Source: Paucibacter sp. B2R-40 (lineage in GTDB: Bacteria; Pseudomonadota; Gammaproteobacteria; Burkholderiales; Burkholderiaceae_C). Taken from it: a stretch of DNA of 64,000 bases. The stretch lies in contig NZ_JAJIRP010000015.1 in NCBI RefSeq assembly GCF_025717555.1, forward strand, positions 37,645-101,644. Direction: 5' to 3'. The notes beneath the pieces are model-generated. The model saw nothing but the letters and a program-made list of their open reading frames with translations. It did no database searches and was not told the origin of the DNA. Every line of letters starts with the position of its first letter. Position 1 is the stretch's first letter. Below, one piece after another: positions 8,891 to 18,244 of the stretch. The position numbers were made by a program, and so were the translations under genes.

Positions 8891-8930
8891 CGAAAAAACC
8901 CGGCCGATTTAGCGCGGCCGGGTTCGTTTT
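8891..8930 (-). terminator. Rho-independent terminator of the SGNH lipoprotein gene
   Basis: AACCCGGCCG (8897-8906) pairs with CGGCCGGGTT (8915-8924). On the minus strand the stem is followed by TTTTTTCG. It lies 13 bases past the stop at 8943 and insulates tsaB from the upstream gene. Confidence 0.9.
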
Positions 8931-8942
8931 CCTTGCAAAGAA

Positions 8943-9911
8943 TCAGAACGGATTGTTGCGGGCGCGGGTGGCCGCCATCCGGCCTATCTGTGAATGCCCG
9001 GCTGGCGCATACAAGCGGTCGGTCGCCCATAAATAACTGTTCCAGCTATTGTCTTTGGTGGCCTCAGGCGTCAGAGTCTTGACCGTGCAATCCGGCAAGG
9101 CAGGGGTCGTCAGACAGGCCGCATCGGTGAAATTGGAAATACCAAAACTGCTCGGATAGCGTGCAATCACTTGGGTGTTTTCATCGGTCAATACCAAGCC
9201 GATCAAGCGGCCATCATTGATGATTTCGACGCGCATTTCGAGATTGAACTCACGCGTCAACTCACTCAAAAAAGCGGGGCGGGTCGAATCCAGCTTGGCG
9301 TCCGCAAAAGCCAGCGGCGAGAAACCCATATCCGGCAGCGTCGACAAAATAATCCGCCCATTGGCGTCGGCGAGACGATTGACCTGTGCGCCCAAGGACT
9401 TGCCGCGAGCGCGGGCCTCGGCGAGCAAAGCATCCTTGCTTTGTGCCGGGTATCTGGCGTACAGCTCCAAGACGTCATTGACGCCGACCAGCACCGTGAT
9501 CAGATCACGCGGGCCGATGCCTGAGGCCAGTAAGCTGTCGATCTGCAACTTAACCTCGGCCACCTTGGCACCCGCCTGCGCACGTATCAGCCCTTGCGGC
9601 GCGGCCACCTTGTTCGGGTTGCATTCGGCAAATACCAGGCCGAAGGACGAAGCCAATGTCTGCACCCAAATCGGGTTGTTCTCGCATTCCAACGCGCCGG
9701 TCGTGGCATTCAGAAAATTGACTGTGTGCTTCTTGCCCTCGGGCGTGATCAAGCTCGACTCGTCACCAAGCGCAATGATGCGGGCAGGGTTGAAGGGCTC
9801 GATCTGTTCGGTGCCGCCGCCACAGGCTGCCAGTACGCCCAAGGTGGACAAGGCGGCCAAGGCCAACAAGGCACGACCGTAGCGGCTTGCGCTACGCTGA
9901 ATACTCTTCAT
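8943..9911 (-). CDS. SGNH/GDSL hydrolase-like lipoprotein
   Basis: This 322-residue exported lipoprotein starts at 9911, where GGAG sits five bases before ATG. The signal peptide ends in the lipobox LAAC followed by GGG. The body resembles SGNH hydrolases: block I ALGDESS, block III VGVNDVL and a late PAGHSQIG that could supply the catalytic His. The classical nucleophile serine of GDS is replaced by Glu (GDE-S-S), so the next Ser may act or the enzyme may be altered. Expected location is the periplasmic face of a membrane. Substrate unknown. It has its own terminator and stands alone. Confidence 0.8.
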   Translation of the reverse strand: MKSIQRSASRYGRALLALAALSTLGVLAACGGGTEQIEPFNPARIIALGDESSLITPEGKKHTVNFLNATTGALECENNPIWVQTLASSFGLVFAECNPNKVAAPQGLIRAQAGAKVAEVKLQIDSLLASGIGPRDLITVLVGVNDVLELYARYPAQSKDALLAEARARGKSLGAQVNRLADANGRIILSTLPDMGFSPLAFADAKLDSTRPAFLSELTREFNLEMRVEIINDGRLIGLVLTDENTQVIARYPSSFGISNFTDAACLTTPALPDCTVKTLTPEATKDNSWNSYLWATDRLYAPAGHSQIGRMAATRARNNPF

Positions 9912-9944
9912 GAAAACTCCGTCCAATAATTCCAAAACTCAAGC

Positions 9945-10922
9945 CTAGGCTTCAAACGCCGCTGCAGCACGGGTCAGCCGATCCCTGACCCCATCCCACT
10001 CATTGCCAGGCGGCGGCAATTCAATCCAAATTTCTTGTGCGCCGGCCGAGTCCAAGTCGCGCAGCGCGGCAAACAACTGTTGCGCAGCCGCAAGCGCATC
10101 CGCCGGCATCTGCCGCCTCAGACTCACCTTGGCAGCATCCACCGTACGGGAATATACCGCCAGGCCCAAAGGGAGCGGCCGCGCCAACAGCGCCGCCAAG
10201 TCTTGCGTACTGTGCAGGCGCACTGTGGCGCGCGGCGCGTAATGGGCGACCAAGGTCCCGGAGGCTCGCGGCGCTTGAGCGTCGGCGGACTGCAAGCCTT
10301 GGCCCAGGGCCGCCTCGATCTGCGCCAGCGTCAACACGCCTGGACGCAACAAAACCGCGCCTCCCCGGCTGCAATCGACGATGCTGGACTCGATGCCGAC
10401 GGTGCATTCGCCGCCATCCAAGACCAGCAAATCGGACTCAAATTCGCTCACGACATGCTGCGCCTGGGTCGGGCTGACACGACCAAAGCGGTTCGCACTG
10501 GGCGCCGCCACGCCGAGCACGCCCTGTGCTCGCGCTGCCGCCAGCAAGGCGCGGGCCACCGGGTGTGCGGGGCAACGCAGGCCGATGCTGTTTTGTCCGC
10601 CGGCTGCAGCTGCAGCCATCAAGGGTGCTCGCGGCACGATCACCGTCAGCGGACCGGGCCAGAACGCATCCATCAAACGCTTGGCCAAAGCTGGCATCTC
10701 AGAGCTGAAGGCGGCAGCATCGGCTGCGTCCAGCACATGCACGATCAGTGGGTGATCGGAAGGCCGGCCCTTGGCGGCAAAAATCTTCGCCACTGCGGCG
10801 TCGTCATCGGCGCGCGCGCCCAAGCCGTAGACCGTTTCGGTCGGCAAGGCAACCAATTCACCGACCGCCAAGCGAGTAGCAGCCAAGGCAATGGCTTGAG
10901 GATCAGCGCCGTTCAGCAACAT
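9945..10922 (-). CDS. L-threonylcarbamoyladenylate synthase (Sua5 type)
   Basis: The 325-residue product makes threonylcarbamoyl-AMP from Thr, bicarbonate and ATP, the first step of tRNA t6A37. The YrdC domain (about 1-200) shows LPTETVYGLGARAD, AKGRPSDHPLIVHV and APSANRFGRVSPTQAQHV. The extra roughly 115 residues correspond to the Sua5 C-terminal domain, which distinguishes it from short TsaC. It lies 19 bases downstream of purK on the same strand and probably shares its transcript. Together with tsaB it puts two t6A genes within 3 kb. Confidence 0.93.
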   Translation of the reverse strand: MLLNGADPQAIALAATRLAVGELVALPTETVYGLGARADDDAAVAKIFAAKGRPSDHPLIVHVLDAADAAAFSSEMPALAKRLMDAFWPGPLTVIVPRAPLMAAAAAGGQNSIGLRCPAHPVARALLAAARAQGVLGVAAPSANRFGRVSPTQAQHVVSEFESDLLVLDGGECTVGIESSIVDCSRGGAVLLRPGVLTLAQIEAALGQGLQSADAQAPRASGTLVAHYAPRATVRLHSTQDLAALLARPLPLGLAVYSRTVDAAKVSLRRQMPADALAAAQQLFAALRDLDSAGAQEIWIELPPPGNEWDGVRDRLTRAAAAFEA

Positions 10923-10940
10923 TTCAACAGACTCAAAAAA

Positions 10941-12191
10941 TCACCACGCAATCGACAAACCCAGCAAAGCGGCGGCTCGCCGCGCGGTGCTTTCGGCTTG
11001 CTCAGGCGTGCCTGCAGTGATGTTCAGATGGCCCATCTTGCGACCAGGCCTGGCATTGGCCTTGCCATAGAGATGCAGATGCGTACCGGGCAAGGCCAGC
11101 ACTTGGTCCCACGCCGGTGTGCGCTCGACACCGGGAGCGGCGCCCTGCGCCGGGCCGCCCCCAAGCAGGGCTGCGCCCCCTCGGGGGGCAGGCTGCGTAC
11201 CCGCAGCCGTTGGGGCTTGCTCCATAAACCACAAATCACCGAGCAGATTCAGCATCACCGTCGGCGAATGCAAGCGCGGCTGCGTCAGCGGCAGGCCAGC
11301 CATCGCGCGCACCTGCAAGTCAAACTGCGACAGATCGCAGGCATTCATCGTGTAGTGCCCCGAGTTGTGCGGGCGTGGCGCCATCTCGTTGACGATCAGG
11401 CGGCCGTCTTGCAGCACAAAGAACTCCACACAGAGCACGCCGACATAGTTCATTGACGCCGCAATGCGTGCGGCCGAGGCCAAGGCTTGAGCCTGCAATT
11501 CCTGGCTGACATCTGGAGCCGGCACTTGCGTGACGGCCAGGATGCCGTCGATATGCAGATTCTGCTGAACCGGGAACTGGACGATGTCGCCTCGGTCGCT
11601 GCGGGCGCTGATGACCGAGATCTCCAGCGCCAGCGGCAGCATCTGTTCCAACACACAGCGGACCTGTTTGAGCTCGGCCCAGGCGGCAGCCAAGTCGGAG
11701 CGGCTGCGCACCCGCACCTGGCCCTTGCCGTCGTAGCCCATGGTGGCGGTCTTCAGGATGCCCGGCAGCAAGTCATCGCCGACGGCCAGCAAATCGGCCT
11801 CGGTGGTGATCACCGCATAAGGCGCGCAAGCGACTGCACTGGCCGCAAAATGGGCTTTCTCGGCGGCGCGGTCCTGGCAAATCGCGACCGACGCGCCGGC
11901 CGGCGCCACAAACCTTGTCTGCGCCAATTGCTCCAAGGCCTCGGCCGGCACGTTCTCGAATTCGGTCGTGATGGCCGCGCATTGCTGCGCCAATTGATTC
12001 AGCCCGTTTGGGTCCAGATAGTCGGCGCGGATATGTTGGTGGGCAACCAGCCCGGCCGGGCTGTCGGTATCCGGGTCCAAGACCACGGTGCGAAAGCCCA
12101 GGCTTTGCGCGGCGTGCACGAACATGCGGCCCAACTGGCCGCCGCCCATCACGCCCAGGCTCGATTCACCCGGCAGCAAGGTCGCCCGCAT
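10941..12191 (-). CDS. purK: N5-carboxyaminoimidazole ribonucleotide synthase with an in-frame insertion
   Basis: This ATP-grasp enzyme converts AIR, ATP and bicarbonate to N5-CAIR. The N-terminus LGVMGGGQLGRM and the segments GYDGKGQ, EFFV and APRPHNSGH identify it. At 416 residues it is about 30 longer than usual. The surplus is a Gly/Ala/Pro-rich stretch in the C-terminal domain, between NLLGDLWF and the D-Q-V-L-A-L-P-G-T-H-L-H-L-Y-G-K block. Its DNA (about 11126-11215) is a GC-rich palindromic repeat. The frame is preserved, so the enzyme is probably functional. Its ATG shares one base with the purE stop (TGATG), so the two are translationally coupled. Confidence 0.93.
   Translation of the reverse strand: MRATLLPGESSLGVMGGGQLGRMFVHAAQSLGFRTVVLDPDTDSPAGLVAHQHIRADYLDPNGLNQLAQQCAAITTEFENVPAEALEQLAQTRFVAPAGASVAICQDRAAEKAHFAASAVACAPYAVITTEADLLAVGDDLLPGILKTATMGYDGKGQVRVRSRSDLAAAWAELKQVRCVLEQMLPLALEISVISARSDRGDIVQFPVQQNLHIDGILAVTQVPAPDVSQELQAQALASAARIAASMNYVGVLCVEFFVLQDGRLIVNEMAPRPHNSGHYTMNACDLSQFDLQVRAMAGLPLTQPRLHSPTVMLNLLGDLWFMEQAPTAAGTQPAPRGGAALLGGGPAQGAAPGVERTPAWDQVLALPGTHLHLYGKANARPGRKMGHLNITAGTPEQAESTARRAAALLGLSIAW
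11126..11215. repeat. GC-rich palindromic (REP-like) element inside purK
   Basis: The stretch contains the hairpin GCCCCC-TC-GGGGGGC (11174-11189), flanked by GGGCCGCCCCCAAG and CAGGGCTGCG blocks. It resembles intergenic palindromic repeats seen in many Burkholderiales genomes, an identification made from memory of such repeats. It adds about 30 codons to purK without breaking the frame. Exact borders cannot be set from one copy. Confidence 0.6.
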
Positions 12192-12694
12192 CAGATCAAT
12201 TCCTGCGTCATGGCGCGGGCCGCCTCGGTCTGGCGAGCCCGGTAAGCGGTCAATCGCGCGCGCAAATCGGCGTCGTGATTGGCCAGCATCGCGACGGCAA
12301 ACAATGCCGCATTGCCCGCGCCGGCATTGCCGATTGCAAAGGTCGCCACCGGAATGCCCTTGGGCATCTGCACAATCGAGTGCAAGGAATCAACCCCTTG
12401 CAGATGGCGGCTGGCAACCGGCACGCCCAGCACCGGCACCTCGGTCTTGGCAGCCAACATGCCCGGCAAATGCGCGGCACCGCCGGCGCCGGCGATGATG
12501 GCCTGCAGGCCACGCGCGGCCGCAGCCTCGGCGTAGGCGAACATATCGTCGGGCATGCGGTGGGCTGACACCACCCGCGCCTCAAAGGCGATACCGAACT
12601 CGGCGAGAATATCGGTCGCATGCTTCATGGTGTCCCAGTCACTGCTGGAACCCATCACCACGCCGACCAAAGGAGTTGCTGCTGCTATGTTCAT
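12191..12694 (-). CDS. purE: N5-carboxyaminoimidazole ribonucleotide mutase
   Basis: The 167-residue class I PurE converts N5-CAIR to CAIR in purine synthesis. It contains [21 protein letters not shown] and [14 protein letters not shown]. The ATG at 12694 is chosen over an upstream TTG (12709), since homologues begin a few residues before the conserved strand. It is followed by purK with a one-base overlap and then by the Sua5-type gene. The 138 bases upstream separate it from the divergent thioredoxin-TPR gene and should carry both promoters. Confidence 0.95.
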   Translation of the reverse strand: MNIAAATPLVGVVMGSSSDWDTMKHATDILAEFGIAFEARVVSAHRMPDDMFAYAEAAAARGLQAIIAGAGGAAHLPGMLAAKTEVPVLGVPVASRHLQGVDSLHSIVQMPKGIPVATFAIGNAGAGNAALFAVAMLANHDADLRARLTAYRARQTEAARAMTQELI

Positions 12695-12832
12695 TGAGAC
12701 GCTCGGCAAGTCCTATACGCTTGTATGGCTCGCTTGCAAGACTAGAAAGCCTTGAATTGTAGGCGGCGAGCGCCATTTGCTCGCCATTCCCCCGTTTGCT
12801 CGGACACCGACCCGCCAAAAGTACCCGCCGCC

Positions 12833-13786
12833 ATGATCGACATCACGCTACAAAACTTCGAAACCGAACTGATCAACGGCTCCATGCAGCAGCCGATGCT
12901 GTTGGACATTTGGGCCCCCTGGTGCGGCCCCTGCCGCACACTCGGCCCGCTGCTGGAGAAGCTGGAAGTCGCCTATGCGGGCCGCTTCAAGCTGGCCAAG
13001 GTGAATGCCGATGAGGTGCCCGAAATCTCCACCCAGCTGAGCCAGATGTTCGGCGTGCGCAGCATTCCGTTTTGCGTGATGTTTGTCGGCGGCCAACCGG
13101 TCGACGGCTTCGTCGGCGCGGTGCCCGAGGCGCAAATCCGCGAATTCCTCGACAAGCATGTGCCCGCCGGTGAGGTCTTGGAGGCACAAGAAGAAGTCGC
13201 CGAGGCCGAGGACTTGATGGCAGAGGGTGACCTCGAAGCCGCGCTGAGCAAGCTGCAAAGCGCCTTGGAAACCGATCCTGCCAATGAATTGGCGCGATTT
13301 GACTATGTGAGGGCCTTGCTGGAGTTGGGTCTGTTGGCGGACGCCAAGGCTGCTTTTGAGCCGGTGGCAGCCAAAGCCGTGGACAGCATCACGCCGCACG
13401 CCCGCTTCGCCGCGCTGGGTCATTGGCTGGCCGCTTGCGAGCGCGCCGCTGCCGGCTTGAATGGCGCCGAATTGCAAGCGGCCATCGCGACCAATAAGCG
13501 CGACTTCGATGCCCGCTTTGCACTCGCGCAGGGCCTGTTTGCCCGCCAGAACTTCACCGAAGCGATGGACGAATTGCTGGAAATCATCATGCGCGACAAG
13601 GCCTGGAACAACGGCTTGGCGCGCAAGACCTATGTCGCCATCCTGGAGCTGTTGAGCAAACCGGCGCCTAAAGCGGCGGCCACCGAGCCCAAGGGCACCC
13701 TGGAGCTAGCCGGTCAAGCGGCGGTGGTTGCACGCGACCCGCTGCTGGATCAGTACCGCCGCAAGCTGAGCATGGCGCTCAACTGA
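12833..13786 (+). CDS. ybbN: Thioredoxin-TPR co-chaperone (CnoX/YbbN-like)
   Basis: The product has 317 residues. Residues 1-110 form a thioredoxin domain with an intact WCGPC active site (APWCGPCRTL). The remainder is the TPR-like helical region typical of YbbN/CnoX, including a repeat around EAEDLMAEGDLEAALSKLQSAL. E. coli YbbN has lost the redox pair, whereas this one keeps both cysteines, as the CnoX of some other proteobacteria does. The family protects unfolded or oxidised proteins and hands them to chaperonin or DnaK. The ATG at 12833 starts the thioredoxin fold directly; the frame opens 27 codons earlier but that part looks non-coding. It converges with the TPR gene, only three bases apart. 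Confidence 0.9.
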   Translation: MIDITLQNFETELINGSMQQPMLLDIWAPWCGPCRTLGPLLEKLEVAYAGRFKLAKVNADEVPEISTQLSQMFGVRSIPFCVMFVGGQPVDGFVGAVPEAQIREFLDKHVPAGEVLEAQEEVAEAEDLMAEGDLEAALSKLQSALETDPANELARFDYVRALLELGLLADAKAAFEPVAAKAVDSITPHARFAALGHWLAACERAAAGLNGAELQAAIATNKRDFDARFALAQGLFARQNFTEAMDELLEIIMRDKAWNNGLARKTYVAILELLSKPAPKAAATEPKGTLELAGQAAVVARDPLLDQYRRKLSMALN

Positions 13787-13789
13787 ATT

Positions 13790-14890
13790 TCAGCGCGGCC
13801 GCAAGCCGGACTGACTCAAGGCTTGAGCCCAGACTCGCTGCTGCTCAGCGAACTCAAGCCAGCAGTTCGTGGCTTGATCTTCATGCTTGGCCGCCGCCGT
13901 CGTTTCACCCAGCGCAGCAAAGACCTGCGCCAAACGGCTGTGGGTGGCGGCTCTGTCGTCCATATCGCTGAGCCCATCCAACTCAGACTCGGCCTCGCGG
14001 GCCTGTTGCAAGCCCAACTCCAACTGCCCAAGTTGGACCCTGCACCAGGCCAGATCGGCCAACAAGCTACTACCCCAGCGGGCCAGGCCGGTCACCATGG
14101 TCTGCGGTAAATGAGCTTCAAACAGGCTGCGGGCTTGGCTGTAGTCACCCTCCACGGTCAGAATTTGTGCACGCAAGACGGGCGTCAGTTCCGACAGCAC
14201 CGCCCCCCCCACTGCGGCGTCGTAATGCCTGATCGAGTCGGCCCCGAGCAAAAGCCCCAAGCCCTGCACCAAGCCTTGGGACAGAGCGTCGCGGCGCACC
14301 TGCGCCGTGCGAGTCGCGGCCATGTTGTACATCAGCGCCGACAGCGACGCGTCATCGCCCTCGGCCTGCGCATGAGCGCGGGCCTTGGCATACCAATCGC
14401 GCGACAAGTCTGCACGGCCGGTCAGATCATGTGCCAACGCCAGCACGGTGCAAAGCCGAAACCGTGCATCATGATCGTCAGGCCTGGCCCTTGCATCGCA
14501 ATCTGCCGCCTGCGCCAGCATCTCTGGCAGATCGTGGCGCAGATAGGCAAACTGCGCCAACCAAGCCGAACACAAAGACTCCAACTCGTTCAACGCTGCA
14601 GCCTTGGCCATCGCTTGCGCGCGCGCGACCTTCTCCTGCGCAGCGCTGCTGAAGTCGGTGTAATAGCTCATCAGCCCCTCGGCGTAATGCAGCCAGGCCG
14701 CAATCTCGGGGTGAGGATGTTGAAAGGCCAGCAGATGCAAAGCCGTCAATTCCTCGCGGCCTTGGCTCATATGCCCATGCCGCACCCGCAGCACGGCGCG
14801 CTGTACTTGCAAGCTCGCGCTCTGGGTGGCGCCAGCCGCCGCCGCGATTTCGGCATCTAACCGTTTCAGCAGGCGGCTTTTGATACTCAT
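13790..14890 (-). CDS. TPR-like helical repeat protein, function unknown
   Basis: This 366-residue protein is almost wholly alpha-helical, rich in Ala, Leu and Gln. Irregular TPR-like pairs can be seen, such as [43 protein letters not shown] and [18 protein letters not shown]. There is no signal peptide or membrane segment. It resembles the large helical domain of SARP/MalT-type regulators or a stand-alone scaffold, but no DNA-binding part is present. Its ATG overlaps the purC stop (ATGA at 14887-14890), so it is translated with purC. The link to purine synthesis is unexplained. Confidence 0.75.
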   Translation of the reverse strand: MSIKSRLLKRLDAEIAAAAGATQSASLQVQRAVLRVRHGHMSQGREELTALHLLAFQHPHPEIAAWLHYAEGLMSYYTDFSSAAQEKVARAQAMAKAAALNELESLCSAWLAQFAYLRHDLPEMLAQAADCDARARPDDHDARFRLCTVLALAHDLTGRADLSRDWYAKARAHAQAEGDDASLSALMYNMAATRTAQVRRDALSQGLVQGLGLLLGADSIRHYDAAVGGAVLSELTPVLRAQILTVEGDYSQARSLFEAHLPQTMVTGLARWGSSLLADLAWCRVQLGQLELGLQQAREAESELDGLSDMDDRAATHSRLAQVFAALGETTAAAKHEDQATNCWLEFAEQQRVWAQALSQSGLRPR

Positions 14891-15789
14891 GCCTGGGTCA
14901 AGCGCTGCAGAGCTTCTAGGTATTTGGCTGCCGTGTTGGCGATCACCGCGTCCGGCAAGGCTGGCGCCGGCGCGGTCTTGCCCCAGGGCTTGCCGTCCAC
15001 TTCGGCCTGCTCCAGCCAGTCGCGCACAAACTGCTTGTCATAGCTGGGCGGATTGATGCCGACCTGGTAGCTTTCGACCGGCCAGTAGCGCGAGGAGTCG
15101 GGCGTCAAGACCTCGTCCATCAGCGTCAGCGTGCCGTCGGCATCCAGGCCAAACTCGAACTTGGTGTCGGCAATGATGATGCCTTTGGTCAATGCAAAGT
15201 CGGCGGCACGTTTGTAGAGCTGGATCGAGATGTCGCGCACGCGGGTGGCCAGATCCTGGCCGATGATGCCGACCATCACGTCAAAGGATATGTTCTCGTC
15301 ATGGTCGCCCATCTCGGCCTTGGTGGCGGGCGTGAAGATCGGCTCGGGCAGTTTGGAGGCGTTTTGCAAACCGGCCGGCAGTTTGACGCCGCAGACTTCG
15401 CCCTTGTCCTTGTACTCGGCCCAGCCGCTGCCAGCCAGATAGCCACGCACCACCGCCTCGACCGGCAGCGGCTTCAGGCGCTTGACCAGCATGGCCCGGT
15501 CTTTAACCTGAGCTTTTTCGGCCTCGCTGCTGACCGCCGACATGGGATCATCTCCAGTCAGATGGTTAGGCACGATGCCGTCCAGCTTGGCAAACCAGAA
15601 CAGCGCCATCTGCGTCAGCAAAGCACCCTTACCTGGAATCGGCTCGCCCATGATGACGTCAAAGGCTGACAAGCGGTCGCTGGCGATCATCAGGATGCGG
15701 TCTTCGCCAACGGCGTAGTTCTCGCGCACCTTGCCGCGGGCAATCAGGGGCAAGGAGGTGATCGTGGAGTTCAATAAGGCTGCGGTCAT
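14887..15789 (-). CDS. purC: Phosphoribosylaminoimidazole-succinocarboxamide synthase
   Basis: The 300-residue SAICAR synthetase joins CAIR and aspartate with ATP. The fold is clear from [25 protein letters not shown] (in parts), [28 protein letters not shown] and the C-terminal [12 protein letters not shown]. It belongs to the longer form found in beta-proteobacteria. Two nearby ATGs (15798 and 15789) are possible; the second is used because the M-T-x-A-L start is the usual one. A terminator upstream separates it from fba. Confidence 0.95.
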   Translation of the reverse strand: MTAALLNSTITSLPLIARGKVRENYAVGEDRILMIASDRLSAFDVIMGEPIPGKGALLTQMALFWFAKLDGIVPNHLTGDDPMSAVSSEAEKAQVKDRAMLVKRLKPLPVEAVVRGYLAGSGWAEYKDKGEVCGVKLPAGLQNASKLPEPIFTPATKAEMGDHDENISFDVMVGIIGQDLATRVRDISIQLYKRAADFALTKGIIIADTKFEFGLDADGTLTLMDEVLTPDSSRYWPVESYQVGINPPSYDKQFVRDWLEQAEVDGKPWGKTAPAPALPDAVIANTAAKYLEALQRLTQA

Positions 15790-15837
15790 GACGGTCATCC
15801 GTTGGGTAGGGCGCGATTTTAGGCGGCAATCCACGCA

Positions 15838-15871
15838 TAAAAAAACCCGCCGGGCACAAACCGAGCGGGTT
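15838..15871 (-). terminator. Rho-independent terminator of fba
   Basis: AACCCGC (15844-15850) pairs with GCGGGTT (15865-15871). On the minus strand it is followed by a run of seven T. It lies 22 bases beyond the fba stop. Confidence 0.88.
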
Positions 15872-15892
15872 GAAACCGAAAGTTTCGCGCGA

Positions 15893-16957
15893 TTACTTGA
15901 TCATTTGATTCAGCTCACCCCGCGCATAGGCCGCGGCCACATCGACCAGGCTGCGCGCCTTGATCTTGCCGGCCTGGCCCTCGCAGCCGAACTCCTGAAA
16001 GCGCTGGCGCACGATGGACTTGGCCGCATCGCGGGCTGGCTTCAGGAACTCGCGCGGATCGAACTTGCTCGGGTTCTTGACGAAGAATTCGCGCACCGCC
16101 GCCGTCATCGCCAGGCGAATATCGGTGTCGATATTGATCTTGCGCACGCCGTGCTTGATCGCTTCCTGGATCTCTTCGACCGGCACGCCGAAGGTCTGGC
16201 CCATATCGCCGCCGAACTCGCGGATTTTGGCCAGCAGATCCTGCGGCACGCTGGACGAGCCATGCATCACCAGGTGGGTATTGGGCAGGCGGGCGTGGAT
16301 TTCCTTGACCCGGCCGATCGCCAAGATGTCGCCGGTGGGCTTGCGGGTGAATTTGTAGGCGCCGTGGCTGGTGCCGATGGCAATGGCCAGCGCGTCGAGC
16401 TGGGTGCGCTGCACAAAGTCGGCCGCCTGCTCGGGGTCGGTCAGCAACTCGGCGTGCGTCATCACCGCGTCGGTGCCGTGGCCGTCTTCCTTGTCGCCTT
16501 GCATGGTCTCTAGCGAACCCAGGCAGCCCAACTCGCCCTCGACCGTCACGCCCAAGGCATGCGCCATGTCGACGACCTTGCGGGTCACGTCGACGTTGTA
16601 CTCATAACTGGCGATGGTCTTGCCGTCGGCTTCCAGCGAGCCGTCCATCATCACCGAGGAGAAGCCCAGGTCGATCGCGCCCTGGCACACGGCGGGGCTT
16701 TGGCCATGGTCCTGGTGCATCACGACGGGGATATGGGGGTAGCTTTCCACCGCTGCCTGGATCAGGTGCTTGAGGAAATGCTCACCGGCGTATTTGCGCG
16801 CACCGGCGCTGGCCTGCATGATCACCGGCGCATTGAGTTCGTCGGCCGCCATCATGATGGCTTGCACTTGCTCGAGATTGTTGACATTGAAAGCCGGGAT
16901 GCCATAGCCATTGACGGCGGCATGGTCCAGCAGTTGGCGCATTGAAACGAGAGCCAT
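15893..16957 (-). CDS. fba: Class II fructose-1,6-bisphosphate aldolase (Calvin-cycle subtype)
   Basis: The 354-residue zinc aldolase serves glycolysis and gluconeogenesis. It begins [19 protein letters not shown], as the Cbb-type enzymes of Burkholderiales do. Zinc ligands and active-site segments HQDHG, VEGELG, HGSSSVP and KINIDTD are present. The frame is open 26 codons further upstream but that part does not resemble the family. A terminator follows. The 250-base upstream region has a perfect CCAAAA/TTTTGG inverted repeat that may be an operator. No other Calvin-cycle gene is in the window. Confidence 0.95.
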   Translation of the reverse strand: MALVSMRQLLDHAAVNGYGIPAFNVNNLEQVQAIMMAADELNAPVIMQASAGARKYAGEHFLKHLIQAAVESYPHIPVVMHQDHGQSPAVCQGAIDLGFSSVMMDGSLEADGKTIASYEYNVDVTRKVVDMAHALGVTVEGELGCLGSLETMQGDKEDGHGTDAVMTHAELLTDPEQAADFVQRTQLDALAIAIGTSHGAYKFTRKPTGDILAIGRVKEIHARLPNTHLVMHGSSSVPQDLLAKIREFGGDMGQTFGVPVEEIQEAIKHGVRKINIDTDIRLAMTAAVREFFVKNPSKFDPREFLKPARDAAKSIVRQRFQEFGCEGQAGKIKARSLVDVAAAYARGELNQMIK

Positions 16958-17025
16958 GAGAGAGTCCCTTGGGAAGTTAAAAAATCTTGCGAATCCTTGC
17001 TGATCCCTGCGAACGCAGCCTAGCG

Positions 17026-17042
17026 CCAAAATCAAGTTTTGG
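17026..17042. promoter_or_regulatory. CCAAAA-N5-TTTTGG inverted repeat upstream of fba
   Basis: This perfect 6-bp inverted repeat lies 69 bases before the fba start, in the 256-base divergent region (16958-17213) shared with the HATPase/STAS gene. It is a candidate operator only. The rest of that region shows no gene. Confidence 0.3.
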
Positions 17043-17213
17043 GTGATGTAACCGCGTTGTAACTGGCGGCGATTCTAGCGGCGGCTTTGCGTTGGCAAAG
17101 CAAGGGCTGCCTCGCTTGTGCACCTGGCCCTGAGCATTTAGGCTCGCAGTGCCCCATTTTTCACGGCTTAGCGAACTTTGAAGCCATGGACACTGCGGTC
17201 AAGGGAGCCTTGC

Positions 17214-18233
17214 ATGACACGTTTAGCCATTGATCAGTTGACACTCTGGATCACCGCCGCCGCGCGCGAACACTCGCACGATCTGGCCAGCCATCTGGAG
17301 GAACGCACCGGAGCCAGCCGCCGCGCATCGCTGGCAGCGCTGCGCAGGCTGGTCGACGCCAACTGGCTCAGCCGCAGCGGCAGCGAACGCCGGCCGATTT
17401 ATGGCCCGGGCCTACTGCGCCAAGTGGCGCGCAGCTATACGCTGCACGGGCTGCAAGAAGACATCCCCTGGCAGCGCGACTTTGCGCCGAACTTCGATCT
17501 GCCGCCCCATGTGGCGCGCATGATTCAGCATGGCTTCACCGAGTTGGTCAATAACGCCGCCGACCACAGTGGCGGCAGCAGTGTCACCGTGTCGCTGCGC
17601 CAAACCCCCAGCCACGCACAGCTCTTGGTGTCCGACGACGGCTGCGGCGTGTTCGACAAGATCTGCTCGGCCTTTGACATCGCCAACGCCCAGCACGCGA
17701 TGCTGGAGTTGAGCAAAGGGCGGCTGACCAGCCAGCCCGAGATGCACACCGGTCGCGGCCTGTTCTTCAGCTCGCAGCTGGCCGATGTGTTCGACATTCA
17801 CGCCAATGGCACCGCCTTTCAGCGCCGCGCCTGGGAGAGTGGCGGCTGGCAACCGGGCCGGCCGATGCCGCGCCAAGGCAGCTCGATCTATATGTCAATC
17901 TCGCTCGACACCAAGCGCACGCTGGATCAGGTCTTGGAGGCCTGGAGCCTGGACGGCAGCGGCATCGAGTTTGACCACACCACCATCGCCCTGAGCCTGC
18001 TGGCCGGGCCGGGCCAGCCGCTGGATTCGCGCGCGCAAGCCCGCCGGGTGGCTGCACGCCTGCCCATGTTCAAGCGCGCAGAAATCAATTTCGACGGCGT
18101 GGTCGATGTGGGGCACGGTTTCACCGATGAGCTGTTCCGCGTCTTCGCCAAGGCCCACCAGGAAGTCGAGTTGCTGCCCACGCACATGACGCCGCGTATC
18201 GCGGCGCTGGTAAAGAGCGCGCAAAACGCTTGA
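17214..18233 (+). CDS. HTH - HATPase - STAS-like (DUF4325) switch protein
   Basis: The 339-residue protein combines three parts. Residues 1-65 look like a winged helix (ASHLEERTGASRRASLAALRRLVDANWL). About 90-215 is a GHKL ATPase with N-box HGFTELVNNAADHSGG, DDGCGVF and GRGLFFSSQLADVF. About 230-335 matches the STAS-like DUF4325 domain (AEINFDGVVDVGHGFTDELF). There is no phospho-acceptor His domain or receiver, so it is not a standard sensor kinase. STAS/ATPase pairs recall anti-sigma switching modules fused into one chain with a DNA-binding head. The start at 17214 has GGGAG seven bases ahead. The target is unknown. It stands alone, convergent with the SBP gene. Confidence 0.82.
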   Translation: MTRLAIDQLTLWITAAAREHSHDLASHLEERTGASRRASLAALRRLVDANWLSRSGSERRPIYGPGLLRQVARSYTLHGLQEDIPWQRDFAPNFDLPPHVARMIQHGFTELVNNAADHSGGSSVTVSLRQTPSHAQLLVSDDGCGVFDKICSAFDIANAQHAMLELSKGRLTSQPEMHTGRGLFFSSQLADVFDIHANGTAFQRRAWESGGWQPGRPMPRQGSSIYMSISLDTKRTLDQVLEAWSLDGSGIEFDHTTIALSLLAGPGQPLDSRAQARRVAARLPMFKRAEINFDGVVDVGHGFTDELFRVFAKAHQEVELLPTHMTPRIAALVKSAQNA

Positions 18234-18244
18234 GTCAGCGGGCG

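Noticed and set aside
10035..11456. 473-codon open frame on the plus strand
   Set aside because: Antisense to the Sua5-type and purK genes, with atypical composition and no domain.
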